DNA from: Clostridioides sp.
GTDB taxonomy: Bacteria > Bacillota > Clostridia > Peptostreptococcales > Peptostreptococcaceae
Direction of reading: 5' to 3'
Assembly (NCBI GenBank): GCA_031261505.1
Contig: JAISJN010000004.1
Location: 1 to 64,000 of the forward strand
DNA length: 64,000 nucleotides
The notes beneath the pieces were generated by a model. It was given only the letters and a program-made list of their open reading frames with translations, was not told the DNA's origin and did not search any database. Below, in pieces: positions 35,129 through 43,993 of the stretch. The first letter of the stretch is position 1. Each line of letters begins with the position of its first letter. The position numbers were made by a program, and so were the translations under genes.

Positions 35129-37756
35129 ATGAGTACAAAATTTGTTTACGATTTTAAAGAGGGAAATAAGGAAATGAAATACCTTCTTGGAGGAAAGGGG
35201 TCAAACCTAGCAGAGATGACCAACATAGGTCTTCCAGTGCCTCCAGGATTCACTATTACAACAGAGGCGTGTAATGACTACTATGCGAGCGAAAAGAGCA
35301 TAAAGGCAGAAATTAGAGAAGAGATTAAATCACATCTAGAAACCCTAGAAAAAAATCTCGGAAAGACTTTGGGAAGCGATAAGAACCCACTACTGGTTTC
35401 AGTTCGATCTGGAGCAGTGTTTTCGATGCCTGGAATGATGGATACAATACTAAACCTAGGACTAAACGATATTAGCGTAATAGGTCTGACAGAAGCAACT
35501 AAAAACGAAAGATTCGCATACGATAGCTACAGAAGATTTATCCAAATGTTTTCAGATGTAGCCATGGAGGTGCCTAAATATAAATTCGAAAGCGTACTAG
35601 ATAGAATTAAGGAAGAAAAAGGCTATGCTCAAGATACTGATTTAACTACAGAAGATCTAAAGGCTATAGTAGAAGAATTTAAAGCTATATACAAAAAAGA
35701 AATAGGAAATCCATTCCCACAGGATCCAAAAGAGCAACTTCTCCTCGCTATAGAAGCGGTATTTAGATCTTGGAACAACAACCGTGCAATAGTTTACCGT
35801 AAATTAAACGATATAGACAACAACCTTGGAACAGCAGTAAATATCCAGTCTATGGTATTTGGAAACATGGGGGACACAAGTGGTACAGGGGTTGCATTTA
35901 CAAGGAATCCAGCTACTGGAGAAAATAAATTATTCGGTGAATACTTGATAAACGCTCAAGGTGAGGACGTCGTAGCGGGAATAAGAACCCCTCAAGATAT
36001 ATCTACACTTGGGACAGTAATGCCAGATGTATTCAAACAATTTGTAGAGATAACACACACCCTAGAAGGTCATTACAGGGATATGCAGGATATAGAGTTC
36101 ACAATAGAAAACGAAAGATTATTTATTCTACAGACTAGAAATGGTAAGAGAACGGCTCAAGCAGCTATAAACGTAGTAGTAGACCTAGTAGATGCAGGGA
36201 TAATAGATGAAAAAGAAGCTATAATGAGGATAGAACCAAATCAACTAGACCAGCTTCTACACCCTAAATTCGAAGATGCAGCTATAAACTCATCTGCAGC
36301 TATAGCAAAGGGACTTCCAGCCTCACCTGGTGCAGCCAGCGGTAAAATATACTTCAATGCAGACGATGCAGTAGAAGCAGCTGGTAGAGGAGAAAAGGTT
36401 ATACTAGTTAGACTTGAAACATCACCAGAAGATATAGAAGGTATGGTAAAAGCTGAAGGTATACTTACAGCAAGAGGTGGAATGACTTCACATGCGGCAG
36501 TTGTAGCGAGAGGTATGGGTAAATGCTGTGTCGCAGGTTGTGGAGAATTAAACGTAGACGAAATAAACAAAGAAGTATCAGCTAAAGGATTGGTATTAAA
36601 CGAAGGAGACTATATCTCGATAGACGGATCAACTGGAAAAGTATACGTAGGAGAAATCAAAAAGACAGAAGTGTCTCTATCAGGTAATTTTGGAAGATTG
36701 ATGGGATGGGTCGATAAATATAAACAAATGGCAGTTAGAACCAATGCAGATAACCCTAGGGACTCAAGGGCTGCAGTAGAATTCGGAGCTGAAGGAATAG
36801 GGCTTTGCAGAACTGAGCACATGTTCTTCGAGGAAGACAGGATAGAGGCAGTTAGAGAAATGATACTTTCCGACTCAGTAGAAGAAAGAGAAAAGGCATT
36901 GGAAAGAATAATACCTATGCAAAGACGTGATTTTGTAGAGATATTTGAAGTCATGGACGGAAAACCAGTGAACATAAGACTTCTAGATCCACCACTACAT
37001 GAATTCCTGCCACAGGACGACGAAACTATAAAAGAGTTGGCTAAAAACATGGGAAGAAGCGTAAGCGATATAAAGAAAAAAATTGTAGACCTACATGAAT
37101 TCAACCCAATGTTAGGGCACAGGGGTTGTAGACTTGCAGTTACATTCCCAGAAATCTGTGTTATGCAGGCTAAGGCAATAATGCAAGGTGCTATAGAAGC
37201 AACTAAAAAAGGAATAAAGGTAACGCCAGAAATAATGGTTCCTCTAGTAGGTGAAGTAAACGAACTCAAATTGCTAAGGGGAATAATAGTTGAAACAGTT
37301 GAAGAAGTTATAAAACAAGAAGGAGTAGCAGTAGACTATACAGTAGGTACTATGATTGAGATACCGAGAGCCTGCTTGACTTCTGACGAAATAGCAGAAG
37401 TTGCTGACTTCTACAGCTTCGGAACAAACGACCTTACACAGATGACTTACGGATACTCAAGAGACGATGCTGGTAAGTTCTTAGGGGAGTACGAGGATAA
37501 GGGAATCCTTGAAAAGGATCCGTTCCAAGTTCTTGATCAAACAGGTGTAGGTAAACTAGTTAAGATGGCTGCAGAACTAGGTAGGGGTGTTAAACCAGAT
37601 CTTAAATTGGGTATCTGCGGTGAACACGGTGGTGAACCATCTTCAGTTGAATTCTGCTACAACCTAGGACTAAACTACGTATCTTGTTCGCCATTTAGGG
37701 TGCCAATAGCTAGACTAGCGGCAGCACAAGCATCAATAAAAAATCCTAGAAAATAA
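35129..37756 (+). CDS. ppdK: Pyruvate, phosphate dikinase
   Basis: 875 residues, full length. Reversibly converts pyruvate, ATP and Pi to PEP, AMP and PPi. The N-terminal ATP-grasp domain has 'LLGGKGSNLAEMTNIGLPVPPGFTI' and 'VRSGAVFSMPGMMDT'. The swivelling domain has the phospho-His motif 'GGMTSHAAVVARGMGKCCV', including the Thr regulated by PpsR. A C-terminal PEP/pyruvate TIM barrel completes it ('GTNDLTQMTYGYSRDD', 'GICGEHGG'). It is last in the ccpN-ppsR-ppdK operon. Confidence 0.98.
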   Translation: MSTKFVYDFKEGNKEMKYLLGGKGSNLAEMTNIGLPVPPGFTITTEACNDYYASEKSIKAEIREEIKSHLETLEKNLGKTLGSDKNPLLVSVRSGAVFSMPGMMDTILNLGLNDISVIGLTEATKNERFAYDSYRRFIQMFSDVAMEVPKYKFESVLDRIKEEKGYAQDTDLTTEDLKAIVEEFKAIYKKEIGNPFPQDPKEQLLLAIEAVFRSWNNNRAIVYRKLNDIDNNLGTAVNIQSMVFGNMGDTSGTGVAFTRNPATGENKLFGEYLINAQGEDVVAGIRTPQDISTLGTVMPDVFKQFVEITHTLEGHYRDMQDIEFTIENERLFILQTRNGKRTAQAAINVVVDLVDAGIIDEKEAIMRIEPNQLDQLLHPKFEDAAINSSAAIAKGLPASPGAASGKIYFNADDAVEAAGRGEKVILVRLETSPEDIEGMVKAEGILTARGGMTSHAAVVARGMGKCCVAGCGELNVDEINKEVSAKGLVLNEGDYISIDGSTGKVYVGEIKKTEVSLSGNFGRLMGWVDKYKQMAVRTNADNPRDSRAAVEFGAEGIGLCRTEHMFFEEDRIEAVREMILSDSVEEREKALERIIPMQRRDFVEIFEVMDGKPVNIRLLDPPLHEFLPQDDETIKELAKNMGRSVSDIKKKIVDLHEFNPMLGHRGCRLAVTFPEICVMQAKAIMQGAIEATKKGIKVTPEIMVPLVGEVNELKLLRGIIVETVEEVIKQEGVAVDYTVGTMIEIPRACLTSDEIAEVADFYSFGTNDLTQMTYGYSRDDAGKFLGEYEDKGILEKDPFQVLDQTGVGKLVKMAAELGRGVKPDLKLGICGEHGGEPSSVEFCYNLGLNYVSCSPFRVPIARLAAAQASIKNPRK

Positions 37757-37765
37757 CTAAAATTG

Positions 37766-37802
37766 GAAAGATGTCCCCCGACTAAATGGGTGGGCATCTT
37801 TC
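37766..37802 (+). terminator. Terminator after ppdK, related to the hairpin-element family
   Basis: GAAAGATG...CATCTTTC stem with inner CCCCC/GGG pairing. The GTCCCCC...GGTGGGCAT core resembles the first hairpin of the dispersed elements. Confidence 0.7.
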
Positions 37803-37871
37803 TCAATGTGTAGGTAAAAAATTTTGCGCTACAGACGTAGATGTAATAGATAAAAGATCCTAGAAAATAAT

Positions 37872-37900
37872 TTGACAAATTTAGAGTTTAGCATTATTAT
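37872..37900 (+). promoter_or_regulatory. Promoter of the corrinoid-capture operon
   Basis: TTGACA, 17-base spacer, TATTAT, about 55 bases upstream of the cobalamin riboswitch. Confidence 0.75.
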
Positions 37901-37954
37901 TTAAGGTAAGAAATCAATAAATAATTAATTGCTAAACAAAATTAAATATATTTG

Positions 37955-38112
37955 CGTATTAGGTTCTCAGATGAGAATAATAGGGAAAGAGGTTAAATTC
38001 CTCTACAGCCCTCGCTACTGTAATGCAGACGAAATTTATAATACCACTGTAATTTTTTTATGGGAAGGTAAATAGTAGGATGAAGCTAAGTCAGGAGACC
38101 TGCCTAGTATGG
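37955..38112 (+). promoter_or_regulatory. Cobalamin riboswitch
   Basis: In order: AATAGGGAA, TTAAATTCCTC, ACAGCCCTCGCTACTGTAA, CCACTG, TGGGAAGG, AGGATGAAGCTAAGTCAGG and AGACCTGCCT, i.e. the conserved core and the B12-box of cobalamin aptamers. A terminator hairpin lies about 100 bases downstream (38214-38248), so control is probably by premature termination when corrinoid is bound. This ties the following seven genes to vitamin B12 status. Confidence 0.95.
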
Positions 38113-38213
38113 AATAAATTTTTTCGAGGAGAAGAAATTTGTTATTCTACTTATGGTGCGTCAATTTGTAGGTGTATTTGTTTGTATTCAAATTCACGAT
38201 ACTAATAATAGAT

Positions 38214-38248
38214 AAAAAGTCTAACTCTTCGGTTAGGCTTTTTTTTAT
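38214..38248 (+). terminator. Expression-platform terminator of the cobalamin riboswitch
   Basis: AAAAAGTCTAAC-tcttcg-GTTAGGCTTTTTTTT; a strong intrinsic terminator between the aptamer and the first start codon. Confidence 0.88.
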
Positions 38249-38287
38249 TGCTTGATTTAAATTATTGATTGAGGAGGGAGTTTAGGA

Positions 38288-40057
38288 ATGAAGAAATTTA
38301 GAAATACTACAAAATTATTTATATCAATGTTTATCACATTAGTCGTGTTGATAGGAATAATGCCAAATAGTTTTGCGTACGAGGTAAATAACAGAACAGG
38401 TTCACCAGCTGGTCATGTGACGATGACAGTTGAAAAATTTACCTTAGGTCAAGGATATATCAGAGAGCCTATAAGGATGCACTTTAACACTGGGGATACT
38501 TATGAAGATCTAATCAAGAGATTCTTAGGCGAAGGAAATTACGATGGAAATGGATCAAAGGACGATGGTATGGGATATTATTTATCTGCTGTCAAAGATC
38601 CAGACACAAGCGCTATAAACGTGCCAGGGTACATAAAGAATAAAATAGAAGAGGGGGATTTAAACCTTCAAAGAAATGATCCAAAAGATTTCTTAAGCGA
38701 GATGGACTACACATTTATGTCTGGATGGATGTACTCAGTGAATAATCAATTCCTAGGTTATGGACTTAGCCGAGCTATACCTAAGGACGGAGATGTAGCG
38801 AGATTTCAATTCACCCTACATGGATATGGGAAAGATCTAGGAGATAATAGTTTTGAAACAGGAAATCCATATATCACAGTAGCTGATAAAACTAAACTTA
38901 CAGCAAAAGTAGGAGAGGTAAACAGCTCATCAGATAAGTCTAAGATGCTTACAAATTCAGGTGTAAAAGAAGCGTACAAGCATGCGCTGAAAGATGTTCT
39001 TCCAAATATGGAAGTAAGTCAGAAAGACGTAGACCAAGCTCTTAAAAATATTGAATCAGCCTTAGCTGAATACGATAAAAATGAACAGGGCAATGGACAA
39101 GGTGGAACAGGTGGAGGATCTGGAGGCGGATCAGTGACACCTAGCACGCCAAGTGTAAATGTAGAAAAACTTTCGGGCAGCAACAGATATGAAACAAGTG
39201 CGAAAATAAGCGAGAAAGGATTTGCAAATGCCGACAACATCGTAGTTGTAAACAGCTCGTCACTACCGGACGCACTTTCAGTAACACCATTTGCAAAATC
39301 AATAGACGCACCAGTTCTACTTACGGACAAGAACATATTGAATGAGAAAACTCTCAAGGAAATAAAGAGATTATGTGCAAAGAAGGTATATCTAATAGGT
39401 GGGGAAAACTCTATAAGCTCTGTTGTAGAAAATAACCTAAAGAGCGATAAATACGAAATAGAGAGAATAAAGGGTACAAACAGATATGATACATCATTAG
39501 AAATAGCTGATAAACTTGGAAAAACTTCAAAATCAACAGAAGCCATGGTGGTCAATGGTGAAAAAGGACTTGCAGATGCAGTGAGTGTAGGTGCTATATC
39601 GGCGACAAAGAATATGCCAGTAATTCTGACAAATGCTACAGATAATATGAAGGATGTAAATTCGTTTATCAAAGCAAAAGATATAAAGAAGGTGTACGCT
39701 GTAGGTGGAGAAAAATTATTCTCAAAAGAATCAGATAAACTACCTGGACTAGAGAGGATATATGGAAACGATAGAAACGAAACAAATAAGAAGGTAATAG
39801 AAAGATTCTACTCAGAAAAACAATTAAATAATCTTTATGTATGTAAAAATGGATCGCCAAAAACAATTGACTTAATAGATTCGCTTTCAGTAGGAGTACT
39901 TGCAAGCAAGACAGAAGCACCGATACTTTTGGTTGGAAGCTCGTTGAGCACAGGTCAGAAGGAATTGATAAAAGCTAAGAACTTTAAGACCTTGACTCAG
40001 GTCGGCGGAAACGGAAATGAAAAGGCATTTGAAGAGATAGTTGGTTTAGTGAAATAA
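38288..40057 (+). CDS. CWB2-anchored DUF4430 (transcobalamin C-terminal-like) protein
   Basis: 589 residues. The signal peptide is cut near 'NSFAYE'. A DUF4430 domain (about 40-200) follows, with the signature 'SGWMYSVNNQFLGYGLSR' and 'DGDVARFQFTLHGYGKDLG'; this family is the beta domain of animal transcobalamin and intrinsic factor. A Gly-rich hinge ('GNGQGGTGGGSGGGS', about 265-285) leads to three CWB2 repeats (about 290-589, 'SGSNRYETSAKIS', 'KGTNRYDTS'). Predicted to sit on the outer wall and help capture corrinoid. It is the first gene after the cobalamin riboswitch. Ligand is inferred from riboswitch and operon; DUF4430 alone also occurs in other surface proteins. Confidence 0.9.
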   Translation: MKKFRNTTKLFISMFITLVVLIGIMPNSFAYEVNNRTGSPAGHVTMTVEKFTLGQGYIREPIRMHFNTGDTYEDLIKRFLGEGNYDGNGSKDDGMGYYLSAVKDPDTSAINVPGYIKNKIEEGDLNLQRNDPKDFLSEMDYTFMSGWMYSVNNQFLGYGLSRAIPKDGDVARFQFTLHGYGKDLGDNSFETGNPYITVADKTKLTAKVGEVNSSSDKSKMLTNSGVKEAYKHALKDVLPNMEVSQKDVDQALKNIESALAEYDKNEQGNGQGGTGGGSGGGSVTPSTPSVNVEKLSGSNRYETSAKISEKGFANADNIVVVNSSSLPDALSVTPFAKSIDAPVLLTDKNILNEKTLKEIKRLCAKKVYLIGGENSISSVVENNLKSDKYEIERIKGTNRYDTSLEIADKLGKTSKSTEAMVVNGEKGLADAVSVGAISATKNMPVILTNATDNMKDVNSFIKAKDIKKVYAVGGEKLFSKESDKLPGLERIYGNDRNETNKKVIERFYSEKQLNNLYVCKNGSPKTIDLIDSLSVGVLASKTEAPILLVGSSLSTGQKELIKAKNFKTLTQVGGNGNEKAFEEIVGLVK

Positions 40058-40120
40058 ATAGCATAAGTGCATAAATAAAGTTAGTATAGATAAAGTTAGA
40101 AGACCTATAAATAAGTAATG

Positions 40121-40155
40121 GAGATTATCCCCACCTAAGGTTGGGGGTATTCTCT
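40121..40155 (+). terminator. Intercistronic hairpin (partial terminator) in the corrinoid operon
   Basis: GAGATTATCCCCACCT pairs with AGGTTGGGGGTATTCTC and is followed by TTTAAAA. It may attenuate transcription after the first gene, or protect the mRNA. Its core resembles the dispersed hairpin family. Confidence 0.55.
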
Positions 40156-40187
40156 TTAAAAATAAAAGAAGGTGAGGTGGAAAATTT

Positions 40188-42032
40188 GTGAAGATGACAA
40201 AAAGAGTTTTTGAATCATCCCTATGTCTGATATTAATAGTATCATTGTTTACATTAAACACTGGGAATATAGATGCACAAGAAGGTGGGGAAAATTATAT
40301 CTCTAGAAATCAGTCTAGTAAAAATACAGGAAAAGATTTAAAAAGGCAGGTGGATAGCTATATAAATGAATCCTGTAATTTTATGTACAAGCTCATACCA
40401 AACCCTTCAATAGGAACAATTGCTGGTGAGTGGACGGTGATGTCCATAGCAAGGTCTGGATTTAAGGTGCCAGACGAATACTACAGCAGATACTACGATA
40501 GAGTGGTAAAAGAATTGAAAGAGAAAAAAGGAATCCTAAGTACAGTGAAGTACACGGAGTATTCAAGGGTGATAATCGCTCTGACCGCTATTGGAAGAGA
40601 TCCGAGAAATGTTGTAGGATACAACCTAGTTGAAAAACTAAGCGATTTCAACAAAGTAAAGAAACAGGGGATAAATGGACCAATATTCGCTCTTATAGCC
40701 TTGGATACAAACGACTACGATATACCTAAGTCACAGAATGCTTCAACACAGACGACAAGGGATAAGTTAATAGGGTATATTTTGAGCAAGGAAATAACTC
40801 AGTCAGATAAAACGCAGGGTGGCTGGGCGTTGGAGGGAAATACTCCAGATCCTGATATTACTGCTATGGCACTTCAGTCATTAGCAAAATACAAGGATAA
40901 AACTATTGTAAATTCAAATGGTGAAACAGAAAATGTAGCCTCGTATATAGACAGGGGAATATCAATACTTTCGGATGCCCAATTGAGCAATGGCGCTTAT
41001 AAAAGTTGGGGGACCGAAAACATTGAATCTATTTCACAGGTGGTTTTAGCATTAACGGCTTTGGGAATAGACCCTAGGACAGATCCGAGATTCATCAAAG
41101 GCGATGGAAATTGGGCCTTGTCAGCAATGGAGGAATTTTACGTAGATGGAGGAGGATTCAAACATACTTTGGTTGGAGAGTTCGATGGAATGTCTACAGA
41201 CCAAGGAAGTTATGGACTAGTAGCATATCAGAGATTTGTGAGCGGTAAGAATAAGTTATACGATATGTCAGACGTGCCTAAAATATCGGATGCAGAAAAA
41301 GATGGAAACTCTGGAGAAAGCTCTGGAGCAAACCAAGATAGCAGTTCTGGAAACGGCTCGAAAAACGGATCTGGAAACGGATCAAATAGCAGTTCTAAAA
41401 ATAGCACGAAAAGCAACTCAAGTAGTAGTTTGAAAAAGAAGTCAACAACTGGTGAAAAAAATGAAAATCCAGAAGAAAAAAGTCCTGAGACTGTTTCTGG
41501 TACAGGAAAACTAGGTCAATCACCTAAGGATAAAAAGCCCAGATTACTAGATGTAAGGGAGTTATCCAAAGGCGATGACGGGGATTTATTCTTAAAAAAC
41601 AAGAGGGTAGTCGCTGTAAGTTTTGAAGCTAGACGTGGAGAACATGGAGAAGATGTAGTACAGAAGGTGTATTTTGATATGCGAGAACTAGTGTATTCCA
41701 GGGAACTCTCACAAAAATACAGTGTGGATACTTATATCGTATTATTAGATAAATCCATATCAGATGAAGAGCTAAGGGATATTGATAAATACTCATTTGA
41801 CAGTAAACTCAAGTCAGAGGAGATAATATTTGGAGATACTGATAATACAAAAATTATAAATGCACAGGACGCTGTGGATATATTATCGGTTTGCAAGAAA
41901 AAATCAGAGGCACCAGACAATAGGGGAAAAATAATTATGGATACGACGACAGATGGCAAGATAAACGCATTAGACGCGGTTGCAATCATGGATTACTATG
42001 TAGATGCCAAGCCATTTAGAATAGTCGAATAG
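40188..42032 (+). CDS. Secreted alpha/alpha-toroid protein with C-terminal dockerin
   Basis: 614 residues from GTG 40188, seven bases after GGTGAGGTGG. After the signal peptide, residues 45-370 form a prenyltransferase/terpene-cyclase-like alpha/alpha toroid. Repeated helices include 'YSRVIIALTAIGRDPRNV', 'GGWALEGNTPDPDITAMALQ', 'ISQVVLALTALGIDPRTD' and 'DGMSTDQGSYGLVAYQRF'. This fold is shared by the alpha domain of transcobalamin and intrinsic factor. A Ser/Asn/Lys-rich linker (about 375-450) precedes an unassigned domain (about 450-540) and two dockerin F-hand repeats, 'GDTDNTKIINAQDAVDIL' and 'DTTTDGKINALDAVAIM'. The dockerin should bind a cohesin; one is encoded next. Enzymatic cyclase activity is unlikely for a secreted protein. 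Confidence 0.87.
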   Translation: MKMTKRVFESSLCLILIVSLFTLNTGNIDAQEGGENYISRNQSSKNTGKDLKRQVDSYINESCNFMYKLIPNPSIGTIAGEWTVMSIARSGFKVPDEYYSRYYDRVVKELKEKKGILSTVKYTEYSRVIIALTAIGRDPRNVVGYNLVEKLSDFNKVKKQGINGPIFALIALDTNDYDIPKSQNASTQTTRDKLIGYILSKEITQSDKTQGGWALEGNTPDPDITAMALQSLAKYKDKTIVNSNGETENVASYIDRGISILSDAQLSNGAYKSWGTENIESISQVVLALTALGIDPRTDPRFIKGDGNWALSAMEEFYVDGGGFKHTLVGEFDGMSTDQGSYGLVAYQRFVSGKNKLYDMSDVPKISDAEKDGNSGESSGANQDSSSGNGSKNGSGNGSNSSSKNSTKSNSSSSLKKKSTTGEKNENPEEKSPETVSGTGKLGQSPKDKKPRLLDVRELSKGDDGDLFLKNKRVVAVSFEARRGEHGEDVVQKVYFDMRELVYSRELSQKYSVDTYIVLLDKSISDEELRDIDKYSFDSKLKSEEIIFGDTDNTKIINAQDAVDILSVCKKKSEAPDNRGKIIMDTTTDGKINALDAVAIMDYYVDAKPFRIVE

Positions 42033-42046
42033 GAGGTAGGGGAGTG

Positions 42047-42643
42047 ATGAAAAGAATAGCATTTATAGCTTCAATCTCTGGAGTGATAGCATTAAGTACA
42101 ATTGTAGTTTTTTCGCTTAAGGAAGAATCTAGTGTGATAGATCCAACAATCTACCTAGATCCACCAGCTCCTATTTCCGCAAATTCCGATAAAGAGTTTG
42201 AAGTAGCACTTAAGATGTCTGATCTGCCAGATGAAGTGTATCCAGGTGCGAGCATTTCAATCGGATTTGACAATTCAAAATTGGAATTCGTCGGTTTAAA
42301 ACCAGGGACAATGCAGACATCTGCGGATAAGCTACAGAGTGGTAGCGAATATGAGGTACCTACTTGGAATTGTAACATCGACGTATCAAATAAAAATGGA
42401 CAGATCAATGCGATGTATCTAGATATGAGCGATGGAAATCTAGCTTATAATAGGGATGGATTTAAAAAGGATAAGAGAGACGTAGTTTTGAAACTTGTGT
42501 TTAAGTTAAATGTAGTACAACGAGGTGATACATTGGATTTAAATATAGATGATGCAGTATTTGCAACGGTAGACAGGAGTAAAAGCCTAGCTATCGCCAA
42601 TAAAAAGCTAGAGTATAAGGACTGCAAGATAGTTGTGATGTAG
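42047..42643 (+). CDS. Membrane-anchored cohesin-like protein
   Basis: 198 residues from ATG 42047 behind GGAGGTAGGGGAG. Residues 1-22 are a hydrophobic signal anchor. The rest is one beta-sandwich resembling a cohesin domain (PF00963). It has 'DKEFEVALKMSDLPDEVYPG', 'SISIGFDNSKLEFVGLKPG', then 'DVVLKLVFKLNV..GDTLDLNID', following the usual 'G-x-v-x-V-x-l...y-D-x-x-x-LefvgV' layout. It lies 14 bases after the dockerin-bearing gene, so is most likely its receptor on the membrane surface. I judge the cohesin call from pattern; a profile search would settle it. Confidence 0.7.
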   Translation: MKRIAFIASISGVIALSTIVVFSLKEESSVIDPTIYLDPPAPISANSDKEFEVALKMSDLPDEVYPGASISIGFDNSKLEFVGLKPGTMQTSADKLQSGSEYEVPTWNCNIDVSNKNGQINAMYLDMSDGNLAYNRDGFKKDKRDVVLKLVFKLNVVQRGDTLDLNIDDAVFATVDRSKSLAIANKKLEYKDCKIVVM

Positions 42644-42685
42644 TTACAATAGAGTTGAAAAAAGTGAAAGGAGGTTGGTGGCTAG

Positions 42686-43993
42686 ATGAGAGATATAGTT
42701 AAGAAGAAGGAGAAATTCTTTAAGAAGCTAATACCACTCATATTTATAGTATTGGTATTAATATCATTAGTCGGTTGTGGTATAAAGACAAATATATCTA
42801 GGACAAATGATATACCAAAGGATGGAATAGTAAGGGCTGAGACATTTAAGGCTATAAAGGAAGCAAAGGATATGGCAATGTTTGATGGTGATGATGGAAA
42901 TATAAAATATCAATGGATGTTTGTAGGTAGCGATATAGATAAACCAGAGGATATAAATCTATTGATTAGAGAAAATACATCGAATATCGAAACCGTAAAA
43001 AAACAACTTAAATCAGATGTAGTTCAGGGAATTTCATTTGCGGAAACGAAGTCTATAGATTCAAATCCTGCAGTGTCTATTACTTTAGATAATAAGTACG
43101 ATATAACAGGTGCAGAGATTTACAGGATGGATAGCGGCGATAGTAAAGATAGTAGTGATAGCAGCGATAATAAAGATAGAAAAGTTTCGAAAGCTGTAAA
43201 GGTAGCAAACGCAACGGTTAATACATCGAATAGGACAGTAGTAAACTTTTCAATAAAAGATAGAGAAGGCGTGTTTTATATAGTAGGAAGTCAGCCTAAG
43301 AAAGACGCTATAGAGGTAAATAAGGCAAATACGTCGGATAAGGGTGAAACCGGAAAATCAAGTAATAATCAAAATAAAGATAAAAGTTTAGCTGAAGGTA
43401 AAGATTCATCGAAAGAAGGAGATTCAAAAGCAGGAGTCACACAGGGGCAAAATGGATCGAGTAAAGGCTCCAATGTAAATAAGGATAAGTATCTCACAGA
43501 ACCGACTCCAGCAGGTAAGCCAAAGCCAGTTGAGCCAGGTGACAGCACAGTGAATAAGAGCAAGAAGATGTACGCTACCTTATCTGTAAGATGTGATGTC
43601 CTATTGAAATCAGAAAATCTCAAAACTGTCACAGATAATGGAAAGGGCGATATGGTACCATCGAATGGGGTGATCTACCAATCTAAGAGAGTCGAATTTT
43701 CACAAGGAGAATCCGTATTCGACGTGCTTATAAGGGAGATGAAGGCTTCAAATACACAGATGGAGCATGTATTTACTCCAATGTACAATAGTGCCTATAT
43801 AGAAGGAATACATAACTTGTATGAATTTGATGGAGGTGAACTAAGTGGATGGATGTACAAGGTGAATGGGTGGTTTCCAAACTACGGTTGTAGCCGATAT
43901 CAACTCAAGGAAAACGACAGCATAGAATGGGTGTATACCTGTGATTTAGGTAGAGATGTCGGCTGTGATTGGTTGGAGGGACAACAGAAATGA
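42686..43993 (+). CDS. DUF4430 lipoprotein
   Basis: 435 residues. An N-terminal basic/hydrophobic segment ends in the lipobox 'SLVGCG', so it is predicted to be lipid-anchored at Cys31. Residues 40-220 are unassigned, with a Ser/Asp/Lys-rich patch. A low-complexity linker (about 215-290) leads to a C-terminal DUF4430 domain (about 300-435), with 'SGWMYKVNGWFPNYGCSRY' and 'ENDSIEWVYTCDLGRDVG'. This is the second transcobalamin-like beta domain of the operon, held at the membrane near the ECF importer encoded next, so a good candidate to hand ligand to it. The stop overlaps the next start (ATGA). Confidence 0.88.
   Translation: MRDIVKKKEKFFKKLIPLIFIVLVLISLVGCGIKTNISRTNDIPKDGIVRAETFKAIKEAKDMAMFDGDDGNIKYQWMFVGSDIDKPEDINLLIRENTSNIETVKKQLKSDVVQGISFAETKSIDSNPAVSITLDNKYDITGAEIYRMDSGDSKDSSDSSDNKDRKVSKAVKVANATVNTSNRTVVNFSIKDREGVFYIVGSQPKKDAIEVNKANTSDKGETGKSSNNQNKDKSLAEGKDSSKEGDSKAGVTQGQNGSSKGSNVNKDKYLTEPTPAGKPKPVEPGDSTVNKSKKMYATLSVRCDVLLKSENLKTVTDNGKGDMVPSNGVIYQSKRVEFSQGESVFDVLIREMKASNTQMEHVFTPMYNSAYIEGIHNLYEFDGGELSGWMYKVNGWFPNYGCSRYQLKENDSIEWVYTCDLGRDVGCDWLEGQQK

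Noticed and set aside
40188-42032. Squalene or terpene cyclase enzyme
   Set aside because: The toroid fold alone suggests it, but the protein is secreted, carries a dockerin and lies in a cobalamin-regulated transport operon, fitting a ligand-binding alpha domain better.
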